Of a stretch of DNA of 62,650 nucleotides, positions 6,711 to 15,166 are shown one piece after another. The notes under the pieces are model-generated. The model was not told where the DNA came from. It did no database searches and saw only the letters and a list, made by a program, of their open reading frames with translations. Within the stretch, counting starts at the first letter, position 1; each line of letters starts with the position of its first letter. The position numbers and the translations under genes are program-made. The DNA comes from a virus. The stretch lies in the IMG/VR virus record IMGVR_UViG_3300028840_001431, positions 1-62,650 of that record, one strand, 5' to 3'.

Positions 6711-6911
6711 ATGATCAGGGGGATAAAAAGAGTTGAACTCACGATTGTCTGTGAGAGGTGCGGGAGGAAGGCTCAAGTTGAATCATTAGATGATACGGTT
6801 TGCCTGTCCTGCCTAGCGTTTGCCGATAGGAGAAAGAAGGTTGGAAAAGTCATCTCCCGAGTTGTCTCTGACGCGGCAAAAGGAAAGTTTTCTCCAAAGG
6901 TTACGCCGTGA
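6711..6911 (+). CDS. Zinc-ribbon protein
   Basis: 66 residues with two C-x-x-C knuckles (CERCGRK at 14-20 and CLSCLAF at 31-37), separated by 13 residues, forming a likely zinc ribbon. A basic C-terminal tail follows. There is no convincing ribosome-binding site before the ATG, and a promoter ends just upstream. It is probably a small nucleic-acid or protein-binding factor. Confidence 0.55.
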   Translation: MIRGIKRVELTIVCERCGRKAQVESLDDTVCLSCLAFADRRKKVGKVISRVVSDAAKGKFSPKVTP

Positions 6912-7024
6912 CCATGGCATAACTCCCACCGTTTGCATCGAAAAATACCCCGGAACAAACAGGCCTTGCTTACACGCTTTCATTCGGAAGGATGGAGGCG
7001 TTCATCATTTTAGGAGGATGATCC

Positions 7025-7339
7025 ATGAAGCTGATCTCACTTAGAATACCCAAGAAGAAAAAGAAAGACATGCCTGAGGCCGTAACCGCCTATGAGGGTG
7101 ATCGGTATCCATGGGGGCTCAGGATCAGCATGAACAAGGATGAGATCAAGAAGCTCAATGCTTCAGGCCTGAACGCCGGGGATATGGTCAAGATCGTAGC
7201 GACCGGGAAGGTTATCGAAAAGCGGGTGAGTGATGAGGTTCCCGATAAACGGAGCGAGCACATCTCGATTCAAATCCAGACGATGGGGTTCACGAACAAA
7301 TCTGACTTTGCCGGGGCTTTCAAAGAAGCATCCAAGTAA
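7025..7339 (+). CDS. Capsid staple-like small head protein
   Basis: 104 residues, with AGGAGG before the ATG. The core (YPWGLRISMNKDEIKKL, then GDMVKIVATGKVIEKRV, then SISIQIQTMG-like strands) matches the small beta-rich phage proteins annotated as capsid staple proteins, which lie next to portal and capsid genes and reinforce the head. Position at the start of the head module agrees. The assignment rests on recalled family pattern. Confidence 0.6.
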   Translation: MKLISLRIPKKKKKDMPEAVTAYEGDRYPWGLRISMNKDEIKKLNASGLNAGDMVKIVATGKVIEKRVSDEVPDKRSEHISIQIQTMGFTNKSDFAGAFKEASK

Positions 7340-7606
7340 ATGCTAAACCTCAGAAGAAAAGTTCAATCTATGGCCGATTTTGATCCTGAAGGGTCAGGCT
7401 ATGATTACAAGACCGCTATCAAAGATCGCGTTCTCCCTAAGAGGGGCCATTGGTCGAGCAGAAACCCGAAAACGGGGCAAATATTGAAAGGCCGGAAACA
7501 CCGGACCCATAAGAAAACGGTCAAGGGTGAGAAGAAGGCCGGATATCGAATCATCAAGGGAAAGGACGGGAAATATTATTCAGTACCCCGAGGGAGGTAT
7601 GACTAA
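7340..7606 (+). CDS. Conserved small phage head-module protein
   Basis: 88 residues from an ATG directly after the previous stop. An in-frame ATG at 7370 is an alternative start, because the conserved-looking part begins there (MADFDPEGSGYDYKTAIKD). The GHWSSRNPKTGQILKGRKH segment is a common signature of small basic proteins encoded beside portal genes in podovirus-like phages. Role unknown. It overlaps the next start by one base (TAATG). Confidence 0.6.
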   Translation: MLNLRRKVQSMADFDPEGSGYDYKTAIKDRVLPKRGHWSSRNPKTGQILKGRKHRTHKKTVKGEKKAGYRIIKGKDGKYYSVPRGRYD

Positions 7607-7998
7607 TGGCAAGATCAAGGCTTATGCAATCAGTTGAGAGAGAAGCTCAGGCTATGGACCGAAGGACGGTCAGGCCTGTCAGGCGTTCAGCCTTACATCG
7701 TGGGGTCAGCAATGTCAGGGACTATTGGAAAACCAAGGTCCAGACGATGGCCTCTAAACGCCGTGGGCGAAAGATGAGATCGGCCCTGAAGGAAAAGAAA
7801 CGGTATCAGCGTTCTTTTGGGCGGGCTATGGGTGAGCGGGCTAAGTACATCCAGAGAATGAATAAATATGGTCGAACCCAAGGGGCCGGATTGAAGGAGT
7901 TCGGTGAGGCCCTGTTTAGCCCTGAAGAGAGGGCAAGGCGTCAACAAATCAACCGTCAACGTAGAGGCTTCACCCGAAGAAGGGAAGTCCGAAGATAG
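7606..7998 (+). CDS. Arginine-rich basic protein
   Basis: 130 residues with many R and K (KRRGRKMRSALKEKKRYQR, then RRQQINRQRRGFTRRREVRR) and few hydrophobic residues, so probably largely disordered and nucleic-acid binding. It could neutralise packaged DNA or act in the capsid interior. The start overlaps the previous stop by one base. No family recognised. Confidence 0.55.
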   Translation: MARSRLMQSVEREAQAMDRRTVRPVRRSALHRGVSNVRDYWKTKVQTMASKRRGRKMRSALKEKKRYQRSFGRAMGERAKYIQRMNKYGRTQGAGLKEFGEALFSPEERARRQQINRQRRGFTRRREVRR

Positions 7999-8005
7999 GA
8001 GAAAA

Positions 8006-8311
8006 ATGAACGGAATATATCTACCAGACTCAGAGATCCTAGAGATCCGGGAAGAGGCTCAGACCTTGCTAGGGATCATTCAAAAGTTCGTTTGGGAGGT
8101 TCAGGCAGAACTAAACCTAGACTCTTCTGAATTAGAATCCCTGTTTACTTTCATGGGTGACATGGGTTGGGGGAATAAACCTAACACCATGATTGAATTA
8201 ACCAATTTATTGCGAAAGTTTGCAGAAGCAAGGAGGTTGACTGATGGGCCTGTCAATGACCGAGAAGGCAAGAGTGATGAAGGTGATCAACCAAGAGATT
8301 CCGGCACTTAA
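8006..8311 (+). CDS. Small acidic helical protein
   Basis: 101 residues. I chose the ATG at 8006, which follows AGGAG; the longer upstream frame overlaps the preceding gene. The product is predicted helical (EILEIREEAQTLLGIIQKF, LNLDSSELESLF) with a charged tail. Function unknown. Its last 68 bases overlap the next gene in another frame. Confidence 0.5.
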   Translation: MNGIYLPDSEILEIREEAQTLLGIIQKFVWEVQAELNLDSSELESLFTFMGDMGWGNKPNTMIELTNLLRKFAEARRLTDGPVNDREGKSDEGDQPRDSGT

Positions 8312-8417
8312 GGCGTTGGTAACGTCAGAGATTGCGGCTTTGAATGCCAAGATCGATGCATTAACCCCGCCGGAACCGAAGTCGAAGAAGAAGGGAAATT
8401 CCAAGAAAAAGGGTTAA
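8244..8417 (+). CDS. Small lysine-tailed protein
   Basis: 57 residues. AGGAGGT lies 6-7 bases before the ATG. A helix (EKARVMKVINQEIPALKALV) is followed by a proline break and a lysine-rich tail (KSKKKGNSKKKG). It is nested partly in the previous gene and ends 3 bases before the portal start. Role unknown; a coding call is supported by the ribosome site and the tight spacing. Confidence 0.5.
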   Translation: MGLSMTEKARVMKVINQEIPALKALVTSEIAALNAKIDALTPPEPKSKKKGNSKKKG

Positions 8418-8420
8418 GCC

Positions 8421-10373
8421 ATGGCCGATGATCCCAAATCCGGCCTTGAGCAATTCTTGGCCAAACGCATAGAGGATGCCGCTGAAGAGCGAAAGCGTTT
8501 CCTTGAGTTGAAGTGGAAGGCCAACCTCAATGCCGTCACCAATCAGGATTCCCGCGTGACTCGTTGGAAATCCAAGGAGGGTGATGAGGAGTGGCAATCG
8601 ACCACGTATATCGGATTGACCAAGGCCAAGGTTTGGACCCTTTACGCTATTATCTTGGATACGGCCCTTCAGCGGGGTCAGGTTCCATTCATCCTTAAGC
8701 CGAGCCCTCATGAGAGGGAGCCATTGGGTGAGGCTGAGATCTCATCCCGTGACAAGAACATGAACAAAATGGGGGATAAGATCAGGGAACAATTCGCAGA
8801 TCGCCACTCTGATCGGGAATATATGAACAAGTTCCTATCCCTTGCCTATTACGGCATGACCTTTAGCAAATTCAACGTTGCCCCCGTTACCCGCCGAGGT
8901 TTTTCCCCTACCAATTACGCCGAACCCGGATTGCCCGAGGCTGAGGCTCAGGAATTCACACGTCATGAATATTACGAATATGAGGAACAGGTCCCCGGCT
9001 TTGAGTATCGCTCAGTTTGGGATATATGGTGGGATTTTGAGGCCGATAAATTTGAAGAGGGATGGGGTGTCATCGAAAGAGAGATGCTTTCCCTTTTTGA
9101 GTTGAATGCCAAGAAGGGAACGGTTGGGTATCTCGATGATCGCGTTGACGTTGTAATCAAAGAGCGTAAAGATAACAAGCTTTCAGATGAGGATTCTTTG
9201 AGGCCGGGATTAAGACACATCAAGACCCGGACCAAGGATATTGATGCTCGGGAGTATTGGGGCCGAGCCCCCGTTCAATTGGTTGAGGACTTTGAGAAAC
9301 ACGATATCGGGAAGAAGGGTGGGGGTGAATCTCAGATATCCTTAGAGGAATGGAACGAATCGGACGAAACCGGGGATGAGGTTGAGATCATTGCAACGAT
9401 GATCAACGGGAAATGTGTCCGATTCCTGAGAAGCCCTGACGGGTATCGACCTTATAAGAAATGTGTCCTTGAGAGTGAACTCGATTCGACAACAGGGACC
9501 GGGGTTGCTGATAACCTTGAGGACGTTCAGTATTCCTTGAATGGGATGGTTAGGGCCTTTGAGGATAACAAGAAACTTTCAGCCAACGTAATAACAGCCG
9601 TCAAGAAACGTTACTTTGCAAACCCAAAGCAGGGTGAGAAACTCCATCCGGGGATGCAAGTCGATATCTCCGATGAGTGTCCCGATGTACGTCACGCCAT
9701 CTTGCCTATCGTCATTCCCGATGTCGGTGAAACGCTGATCTCCGGGATTGAACGAATGGAACGATGGGGTGACACCGTTTCTCTCCTTCCGAACATCCTT
9801 CAAGGTTTCGTATTGCCCAAGCATACCCCGGACACGGCTTTTGAGATGAATCAACTCCAAGAGAATGCCGGGAAATATGTGGGTCAATGCATGAGGAACA
9901 TTGATGAGATGCTCATTGAGCCCGAGGTATGGGATATCTATGTTTACAACATGAGAGATCCCAACCGTGACGAGGAAGGAAACGTTCTCGACCAAACCCT
10001 AGAAGAGGCCAAGGGAAACTATGTGCCTCATGCCCAAGGATTCACGGGCTTTCAGAATAAGGTGATCCGAGGTCAGAAGATCAAGGAGATCCTTGCAATG
10101 GTGCTATCAGCCGAGCAATTGGCCATCGAAGCCAAGGTTAGGCCGCACCTTGAGGTAATCTATCGGTCTTATGACGCTGATCCTGATGAGTTCCTGAAAT
10201 CGCCTGAGGAGAAAGAGCAAGAGCTTCAGGATGAGGCGACACGTCAGGAAAAGGCAAAACAAGAGGCCATCCTTGCCCTGAAGGCCGAGAAAGACCTTGA
10301 AGACGCTAACGCTGAGAAGGACTTTCAACGGGACGTAATCAAGGAAGGAGTGAAGGCGGCGGTTAATCAATGA
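8421..10373 (+). CDS. Portal protein
   Basis: 650 residues. Size, position (before scaffold and capsid) and composition match portal proteins of podovirus-like phages with N4-type capsids. Residues 60-90 (STTYIGLTKAKVWTLYAIILD) hold an early conserved helix, and a clip/stem-like middle contains the repeated D-I-W-W-D aromatic cluster near residue 200. A long charged coiled C-terminus (QELQDEATRQEKAKQEAILALKAEKD) is typical of portal barrels or tails. As a dodecamer it would form the DNA entry vertex, bind terminase and anchor the neck. No signal peptide. The stop overlaps the next start as ATGA. Confidence 0.75.
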   Translation: MADDPKSGLEQFLAKRIEDAAEERKRFLELKWKANLNAVTNQDSRVTRWKSKEGDEEWQSTTYIGLTKAKVWTLYAIILDTALQRGQVPFILKPSPHEREPLGEAEISSRDKNMNKMGDKIREQFADRHSDREYMNKFLSLAYYGMTFSKFNVAPVTRRGFSPTNYAEPGLPEAEAQEFTRHEYYEYEEQVPGFEYRSVWDIWWDFEADKFEEGWGVIEREMLSLFELNAKKGTVGYLDDRVDVVIKERKDNKLSDEDSLRPGLRHIKTRTKDIDAREYWGRAPVQLVEDFEKHDIGKKGGGESQISLEEWNESDETGDEVEIIATMINGKCVRFLRSPDGYRPYKKCVLESELDSTTGTGVADNLEDVQYSLNGMVRAFEDNKKLSANVITAVKKRYFANPKQGEKLHPGMQVDISDECPDVRHAILPIVIPDVGETLISGIERMERWGDTVSLLPNILQGFVLPKHTPDTAFEMNQLQENAGKYVGQCMRNIDEMLIEPEVWDIYVYNMRDPNRDEEGNVLDQTLEEAKGNYVPHAQGFTGFQNKVIRGQKIKEILAMVLSAEQLAIEAKVRPHLEVIYRSYDADPDEFLKSPEEKEQELQDEATRQEKAKQEAILALKAEKDLEDANAEKDFQRDVIKEGVKAAVNQ

Positions 10374-10651
10374 TTGAAATAACTGAAGACATCCTTGAGG
10401 GCCTGAAAGAGCGGATTGACCAAGAGGTTGAGAAGCTTTTGAAGGCTTTTCATGGAAGGCACAAGATCAAACAGGCCTATGATGAGTGGGTCAAGTCCTT
10501 GGATCGGGGGCTTTATCCTGATGATCCTGATGCCCTCTTCAGTTTGTTCTATCTTGACAAGGCCATCCTTCATGTGAGAAAAGGGGAAAACCCCTTATTT
10601 ATCAAATTCATAGAGCCCCAAGGAGGGAACTTAGATGCCGAAGAAGCCTGA
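10370..10651 (+). CDS. Small helical head-module protein
   Basis: 93 residues, with an ATGA overlap with the portal stop. Predicted mostly helical (EDILEGLKERIDQEVEKLLKAF, SLFYLDKAILHVRKG). Translational coupling to the portal suggests a structural or assembly partner made in similar amounts. No family recognised. Confidence 0.55.
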   Translation: MIEITEDILEGLKERIDQEVEKLLKAFHGRHKIKQAYDEWVKSLDRGLYPDDPDALFSLFYLDKAILHVRKGENPLFIKFIEPQGGNLDAEEA

Positions 10652-11039
10652 GAGCAAAAGCCTAGGAGAAGTTTACAAGGGAAAGGTTGTTCACATCGTT
10701 GGTGCGGGTGCAAGTGATTACATGGGAAGGATCGATGATTCCCCTCATCCTCTCGGGTGGGGATGGGTCAGAATCTTAGATCCCTGCATCGTTAGGATCA
10801 GGGTTGCGAATCAGACGGTTGAAACCGGAGTTTCCCGTCTTGGAGGGCCTGAGCAAGCTTACGAGATGAGCGTTGACGTTTTCATTGGGGACCTGAGCAT
10901 TGAAATCAGGACCTTGCGTGAAGGTGGGGAGCTTATGGCTTCATATGAGCGTCAACTTGCAAACGTCACGAAGAGGATTGTCTCTCCGAGTTCTAGGGAC
11001 GTTGCAAACATCTCCGCTCAAAAGAAGTTCTTGCAGTAA
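10635..11039 (+). CDS. Hypothetical head-module protein
   Basis: 134 residues overlapping the previous gene by 17 bases; CAAGGAGGG precedes the ATG. The first two thirds are predicted beta-rich (GKVVHIVGAGASDYMGRIDD, GWGWVRILDPCIVRIRV), the end helical. It may be a minor capsid-associated protein. No catalytic motif seen. Confidence 0.5.
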   Translation: MPKKPESKSLGEVYKGKVVHIVGAGASDYMGRIDDSPHPLGWGWVRILDPCIVRIRVANQTVETGVSRLGGPEQAYEMSVDVFIGDLSIEIRTLREGGELMASYERQLANVTKRIVSPSSRDVANISAQKKFLQ

Positions 11040-11275
11040 TGCCCTTAGATGCCCAAGACATAGCTACAATAGCAACCCTTCCCCGTTCCGAGTATTGGAG
11101 GTCATTAAGGAAATGGCTTGACGACGAAAAGGCCACGGTCAGAAACAAGATCAGGAACAACCCTCAGGTGAATGACAAGGATTTTCGTCAGGATATAAAG
11201 TGGTTACTCTCACGGGAAGCTTTGATTGATGAGTTGATTGAGCTTCCAAACAAGATCAGGGAAAGGGAGGAATAA
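11039..11275 (+). CDS. Small head-module protein
   Basis: 78 residues. The ATG overlaps the previous stop by one base. The product is charged and helical (RSLRKWLDDEKATVRNKIRN, LLSREALIDELIELPNKI). Unknown function; probably part of the same translationally coupled run as the portal and its neighbours. Confidence 0.5.
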   Translation: MPLDAQDIATIATLPRSEYWRSLRKWLDDEKATVRNKIRNNPQVNDKDFRQDIKWLLSREALIDELIELPNKIREREE

Positions 11276-11279
11276 GAAA

Positions 11280-11876
11280 ATGAACAAACGATTTGCAATT
11301 GTAGCGTTGACGGCATTGATGGTTTTCGTTTTTGCGGGAATGGCCTTGGCTGACCCTTTCACCGGAAGGCCTCACACTTGGAGAGGTGAGCAGATTTACC
11401 GGGGAGAGATGAAGTTCAGGGGTGATAACGCGGATCTCACTTTGGAATCCGGGTCCGAGATTACCCTGACCACGGCTCCCCGATATACGACCACAACCCT
11501 TACTTGGACTGCTGGCACGGGATACACGGTTCCCTCGACCGTAAAAACCGGGGCCGTCTATCAATTCGATATCTCTTCGGCCACAAGTTCAAGTGCCGGG
11601 GGCGATAATGGCATCATGGATGTCGGCACGGCAGGGGTGACAATTCATATTCCCACCCCAACCGCAGTTAATCATGATACGATCTTCGGGCTTCAGAAGA
11701 TCGACTCCGGGACAACGGACGCTATTCTCTACTGTGCGGGCCTTCCGATCTTTTGGGCTTCGTCCGGTACAACCAATGTGAGCAAGGAAATGGATGCCCA
11801 AGGGGATATCGTTTGGTTGCAACTTAATTACAATGGTGCGGTTAGTGTCTTTGCGGTCAACGAGTATATGCATTAA
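11280..11876 (+). CDS. Sec-exported beta-rich protein inside the head module
   Basis: 198 residues. AAAGGGAGGAATAAG lies before the ATG. The N-terminus (MNKRFAIVALTALMVFVFAG) ends in an ALA-D cleavage site, a clear signal peptidase I substrate. The mature part is rich in T, S and G with alternating strands (TTTLTWTAGTGYTVPS, GVTIHIPTPTAVN), as in fibre, spike or decoration domains. Its place between portal and scaffold genes would normally predict a cytoplasmically assembled virion protein, so the signal peptide is unexpected. Alternatives are a secreted accessory factor or a displayed adhesin. Confidence 0.65.
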   Translation: MNKRFAIVALTALMVFVFAGMALADPFTGRPHTWRGEQIYRGEMKFRGDNADLTLESGSEITLTTAPRYTTTTLTWTAGTGYTVPSTVKTGAVYQFDISSATSSSAGGDNGIMDVGTAGVTIHIPTPTAVNHDTIFGLQKIDSGTTDAILYCAGLPIFWASSGTTNVSKEMDAQGDIVWLQLNYNGAVSVFAVNEYMH

Positions 11877-11915
11877 TCCTTAGAGTTCTGAAATCCTAAA
11901 TACATATGTGAATTG
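11872..11915 (+). repeat. Intergenic 36-bp repeat half-sites
   Basis: ATTAATCC at 11872, CTGAAATCC at 11889 and GTGAATTGG at 11908, spaced 17 and 19 bases. The third merges with the TTGGAGGAG ribosome site of gene 11927. Confidence 0.4.
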
Positions 11916-11926
11916 GAGGAGTTGAG

Positions 11927-12982
11927 ATGGTCGATGAGAGTCAGGCCCTAGAGGCAACGGAAACCGAATCAGAAGATGTGAGCTTAGACGAAGGCGAATC
12001 CGTCTTTGATGATGCTTTCGATGAGGCCATAGGCGACAAACCCGATGAAGGATCTTCCGAAGAGAAATCCGAGGAGGATGAAGGGGATAAGGACAAATCC
12101 GAGGCCGAGGGTGAAGCTGAATCCGATGAGGCTGAGGCTGAGGATGAGTCTGAGGAGGACAAAGACGAATCTGAAGAAGATGAGGAGAAAGGTCAGGAAG
12201 ATGAAGACGACAAGGACAAGGATGAGGGTGACGAAGATCTGACCCCGGCTCAGAAGCGGGGAAAGATCCTGATCGAGTCCGAAAAAGGTGGGGTAGGCGA
12301 TGAAGAAGGGGATGAGGACCTTGAGGATGAGGGTTATTCCCCCGATGAAGGCCAACCACCCCCGATTGAAGCCATTGATGATCGAGTTGCCGGGGCTTAT
12401 ATCGGGATGCTTGATGTCGGAAAGCTTCCTGAGTCCCTTAAGGTTGGGGATGAAGTGATCAACCTTAAGGCGTATTATGAGGACAATCCTGAAGTTCCTG
12501 TCATTACAACGTTGATGGCCCGTCAGATCATTGGTCGGTTGGTTGATTCCGGTGTCCTGATGACGGGTGACGATGCCGCTGAAATGATGGAGGAAGTTTC
12601 TGATCGTGTCTATCGGTTAAGACTTACTCAAGAATGGCCGGATACCAATATGGAAGAGGTCATTGACAGTAAGGAATTTATCGATTGGGTACAAAACGAA
12701 GCTCCCGAGGAAACTCAGGCTCTTTTCAGATCCGATGACCCTGAGGATCATGTCTTAGGGTTCCGGGAGTATTTTGATAATTCCCCGGCCAAGAAAGGAT
12801 CGAAAGAGAAGGCCTCAAAGGCTGATGCTCAGGCCCGCAAGAGCAAGGCTGAGTTTGATGCCGTACACACTTCATCGGCTAGAAGGACCTCTAAGAAGGG
12901 TGGAGGAACCCCGGCGGTCGAGGAAGATTATGCTTCCGCTTTTTCGGACGCCGCTGATGCCGTGGAGAAGGAAGGGGTATGA
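11927..12982 (+). CDS. Acidic scaffolding-like protein
   Basis: 351 residues. Residues 15-110 are extremely acidic low-complexity sequence (runs such as EDESEEDKDESEEDEEKG), then a more ordered part (residues 145-285) and a lysine- and alanine-rich end. A charged, mostly helical or disordered protein encoded immediately upstream of the capsid gene fits an internal scaffold for procapsid assembly, as in N4-like and T7-like phages. Start supported by TTGGAGGAG upstream. Ends with an ATGA overlap. Confidence 0.65.
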   Translation: MVDESQALEATETESEDVSLDEGESVFDDAFDEAIGDKPDEGSSEEKSEEDEGDKDKSEAEGEAESDEAEAEDESEEDKDESEEDEEKGQEDEDDKDKDEGDEDLTPAQKRGKILIESEKGGVGDEEGDEDLEDEGYSPDEGQPPPIEAIDDRVAGAYIGMLDVGKLPESLKVGDEVINLKAYYEDNPEVPVITTLMARQIIGRLVDSGVLMTGDDAAEMMEEVSDRVYRLRLTQEWPDTNMEEVIDSKEFIDWVQNEAPEETQALFRSDDPEDHVLGFREYFDNSPAKKGSKEKASKADAQARKSKAEFDAVHTSSARRTSKKGGGTPAVEEDYASAFSDAADAVEKEGV

Positions 12983-13164
12983 ACCCTGATTCACCAACCG
13001 CTAAATTTGATGGAGAGTGGCCTGATATAGATGTCAACTATGACGTTGAAATCAGGTGTCCAGAGTGCGGGAAGCTCATAGGCAAAGGAGAATATTCCGA
13101 GTCAGGTCAGGAATTCCGTTGCCCTAAGTGCTTTCACATTTTTGCAGTTAAAAAAGCTAATTGA
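12979..13164 (+). CDS. Com-like zinc-ribbon protein
   Basis: 61 residues, ATGA overlap with the scaffold stop. CPECGK (28-33) and CPKCFH (49-54) make a compact C4 zinc ribbon of the type seen in Com-like translational regulators and other small phage proteins. Location between scaffold and capsid genes would suit a regulator of capsid translation, but this is inference. Confidence 0.6.
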   Translation: MNPDSPTAKFDGEWPDIDVNYDVEIRCPECGKLIGKGEYSESGQEFRCPKCFHIFAVKKAN

Positions 13165-13181
13165 TCAAACGTTACGTTTGA
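13165..13181 (+). promoter_or_regulatory. Perfect 7-3-7 palindrome before the capsid gene
   Basis: TCAAACG, TTA, CGTTTGA forms a perfect inverted repeat starting right after the stop of gene 12979. A second weak GGCC...GGCC stem and a CTTTT follow at 13190-13210. It may be an operator, an RNA-processing stem or part of a weak terminator ahead of the capsid message. Confidence 0.4.
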
Positions 13182-13242
13182 CCATGCCCGAGGCCCTGAG
13201 AGGCCCTTTTGGTCGGTAACATGATCCAGAAGGAGATCTCTC

Positions 13243-14265
13243 ATGGGAGAAACCATTAATACCTACGGGGACATTTCCCCGAGAACAGCGGCTTATGCGG
13301 CGGCTCGGTTGCTCATGCGGGGACAGCATGACATGATCACCGAGCGTTTTGGGCAATCCCGCCCGATTCCGAAACGTCACACGAAGAGCATCAAGTTTCG
13401 GAGATACGAGTCTCTCCCCCGTGCCACGGCCCCCTTGGCCGAAGGCATCCCGCCCAAAGGTCGGAAGCTCACCTATACCGATGTCACCGCGACACTTGAG
13501 CAGTACGGTGATTTCGTTGAGCTTACCGATGTCATCAAGGACACTCACGAAGACGATGTATTCAAGGAGTCGTTTGACCTCTGCGGGGAGCAAGCGGCTG
13601 AAACGGTTGAGGTTGTCCGTATTGCGGTAATGAAAGCGGGAACCAACGTCTTTTATGCCAACAATGCCGGATCTCGATCAGCTATTAATTCTCCGGGTGT
13701 CCGGGGTGACTTCCGAAGGATTTATCGTTCCTTCCGAAGGAACAAGGCCCGTCAGATATCCAAGATGGTCCGAGCTTCCGCGAAGATCTCCACCGAGCCC
13801 GTGAATGCGGCCTTCTTCGTATTGGGTCACACCGATTGTGATTCCGATATCCGAGGACTTGAAGGGTTCGTTCCGGTCGAGCAGTATTCCGATTCGACCA
13901 AGGCCCTTCCCACCGAAATCGGGAAGATGGATCAGTTCCGTTTTTGCCTGACGGCCCTGTTTGAGCCTTGGGAAGCGGCGGGTACGGCTGGTCAAACCTA
14001 TCTGAGTGGTGGGGAGATTGTCACGTCCGACACGGCGGCTGATGTCTATCCGCTGATTGTCCTTGCAAAGAATGCCTATGGCATCGTTCCCTTGCAGGGT
14101 CAGAACGCCGTGAAACCCGCCGTGAGGAACCCCGATCAGCCTGCCGTGGGTGATGAGCTTGGGCAAAAGGGATTCGTTTCGTGGAAAATGTACCAAACAG
14201 CCGTAATCTTGAATCAATTGTGGATGGCCCGCCTTGAGGTGGCCGCTACAGCCGTCCCGAGTTAA
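13243..14265 (+). CDS. Major capsid protein, N4-gp56 family
   Basis: 340 residues. The N-terminus (TINTYGDISPRTAAYAAARLL), the SIKFRRYESLP segment (49-59), APLAEGIPPKGRKLTYTDVTATLEQYGDF and the AAETVEVVRIAVMKAGTNVFYAN segment are the recognisable core of the N4 gp56-type HK97-fold capsid proteins. It forms the icosahedral head in the cytoplasm and has no signal peptide. AAGGAGA precedes the ATG. Parts of its N-terminal 82 residues and its final 21 residues recur in the Tat-signal protein at 3854. Confidence 0.9.
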   Translation: MGETINTYGDISPRTAAYAAARLLMRGQHDMITERFGQSRPIPKRHTKSIKFRRYESLPRATAPLAEGIPPKGRKLTYTDVTATLEQYGDFVELTDVIKDTHEDDVFKESFDLCGEQAAETVEVVRIAVMKAGTNVFYANNAGSRSAINSPGVRGDFRRIYRSFRRNKARQISKMVRASAKISTEPVNAAFFVLGHTDCDSDIRGLEGFVPVEQYSDSTKALPTEIGKMDQFRFCLTALFEPWEAAGTAGQTYLSGGEIVTSDTAADVYPLIVLAKNAYGIVPLQGQNAVKPAVRNPDQPAVGDELGQKGFVSWKMYQTAVILNQLWMARLEVAATAVPS

Positions 14266-14282
14266 TCAATAGCCTATCCAAC

Positions 14283-14320
14283 GGGGCCGGGGGGTGAGGC
14301 CCGAAAAGCTGATCCCCCCG
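14283..14320 (+). terminator. Possible stem-loop after the capsid gene
   Basis: A CGGGGGG near 14289 pairs with CCCCCCG near 14314 around a loop of about 19 bases that contains a GGCC/GCCC pairing option. No T run follows, so it may be an RNA stabilising or processing stem rather than a terminator. Confidence 0.35.
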
Positions 14321-14374
14321 AATATCAACTTAACGAAGTTGCTTGGCCGATGGGTTGAGCAAAGGAGAATGGTC

Positions 14375-15103
14375 ATGCGTAGAGTAGCAGGAACGTGGAA
14401 CGGAACCGCCGCCGATGTCTATCTTTGCATCGGATTTGTCCCGGATTGGGTCAAGATCGTCAACATTGAAGGAACCGCCCAAGAGCAAATCGAATGGTCC
14501 CGAATGATGCTTCGTTCCGATGGAACGATGATCGAAGGTGTCCAGACGACCGGGGATTATGTTGCTACCGAATTGACAGCCGGGAACGGAATCTTGCCGT
14601 ATTACGGTGGGGATCTTTTGACCTCTTCAAACCAAACCTCGACTACATACGGGGAGGGAGTCTATCTCGGTTGGGATAACAAGGATTACCGTTATCTCAC
14701 GAATTCGGCACTCGGGATTGTGGGTGATGCCGCCGATGCCGATATCACCACTTGGACCCTTGGGAGTTCGGCCAATAGGACCGGGAATTTCAACTCCGAT
14801 GTGACCGGAACTTATATCGGGCCGGGGTCGAAGATCCTGATCCAAAGGCCTCAGGGTGCGGCAAACAGCGGGGAAGTCGAGGAACATGCCATTAACACCC
14901 TAGCGGCGGGTGCGGGAGTGTCGGCCAATGAGGTGACTCTTTCGGCCTCGATGGCTTCCGGTAACGTTCGTTTCATTGGTGGGAAATATTCCATGGCTCC
15001 CATTGCCTTGAACAAGACCACCTTGGACGGTTTCCGAGTTTCCAACACAACTGTCAACGTAAACGATGAGATCATCATGTTTGAGGCCGGAACTTACAAC
15101 TAA
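14375..15103 (+). CDS. Putative head decoration or structural protein
   Basis: 242 residues. I chose the ATG at 14375, six bases after AAAGGAG; a longer frame from 14294 would read through the stem-loop region. The product is beta-rich and glycine/threonine-rich (TWNGTAADVYLCIGFVPDWVK, VTGTYIGPGSKILIQ, VSANEVTLSASMASGNVRF) with no signal peptide. Proteins of this type directly after the capsid gene are usually decoration or vertex proteins. No specific family recognised. Confidence 0.55.
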   Translation: MRRVAGTWNGTAADVYLCIGFVPDWVKIVNIEGTAQEQIEWSRMMLRSDGTMIEGVQTTGDYVATELTAGNGILPYYGGDLLTSSNQTSTTYGEGVYLGWDNKDYRYLTNSALGIVGDAADADITTWTLGSSANRTGNFNSDVTGTYIGPGSKILIQRPQGAANSGEVEEHAINTLAAGAGVSANEVTLSASMASGNVRFIGGKYSMAPIALNKTTLDGFRVSNTTVNVNDEIIMFEAGTYN

Positions 15104-15121
15104 ACCTTTTTGAATGATTCC

Positions 15122-15153
15122 GGGGACGGGGGAGAAATTCCCCCTCCCCTTTT
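15122..15153 (+). terminator. Rho-independent terminator after the head operon
   Basis: GGGGGA pairs perfectly with TCCCCC around a 5-base GAAAT loop, extended by a GGGG/CCCC outer stem and followed by TTTT. The ribosome site of the next gene begins right after it. Confidence 0.7.
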
Positions 15154-15166
15154 GAGGAGAGAAGCT

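Noticed and set aside
6820-7044. Reading frame of 74 residues linking genes 6711 and 7025
   Set aside because: It overlaps both neighbours, has no ribosome site and its composition looks like a frame shadow; only about 110 bases of it are unshared.
11880-12359. Long minus-strand frames opposite the scaffold gene
   Set aside because: They mirror the acidic low-complexity repeats of the plus-strand gene (serine-, histidine- or proline-rich shadows) and have no ribosome sites.
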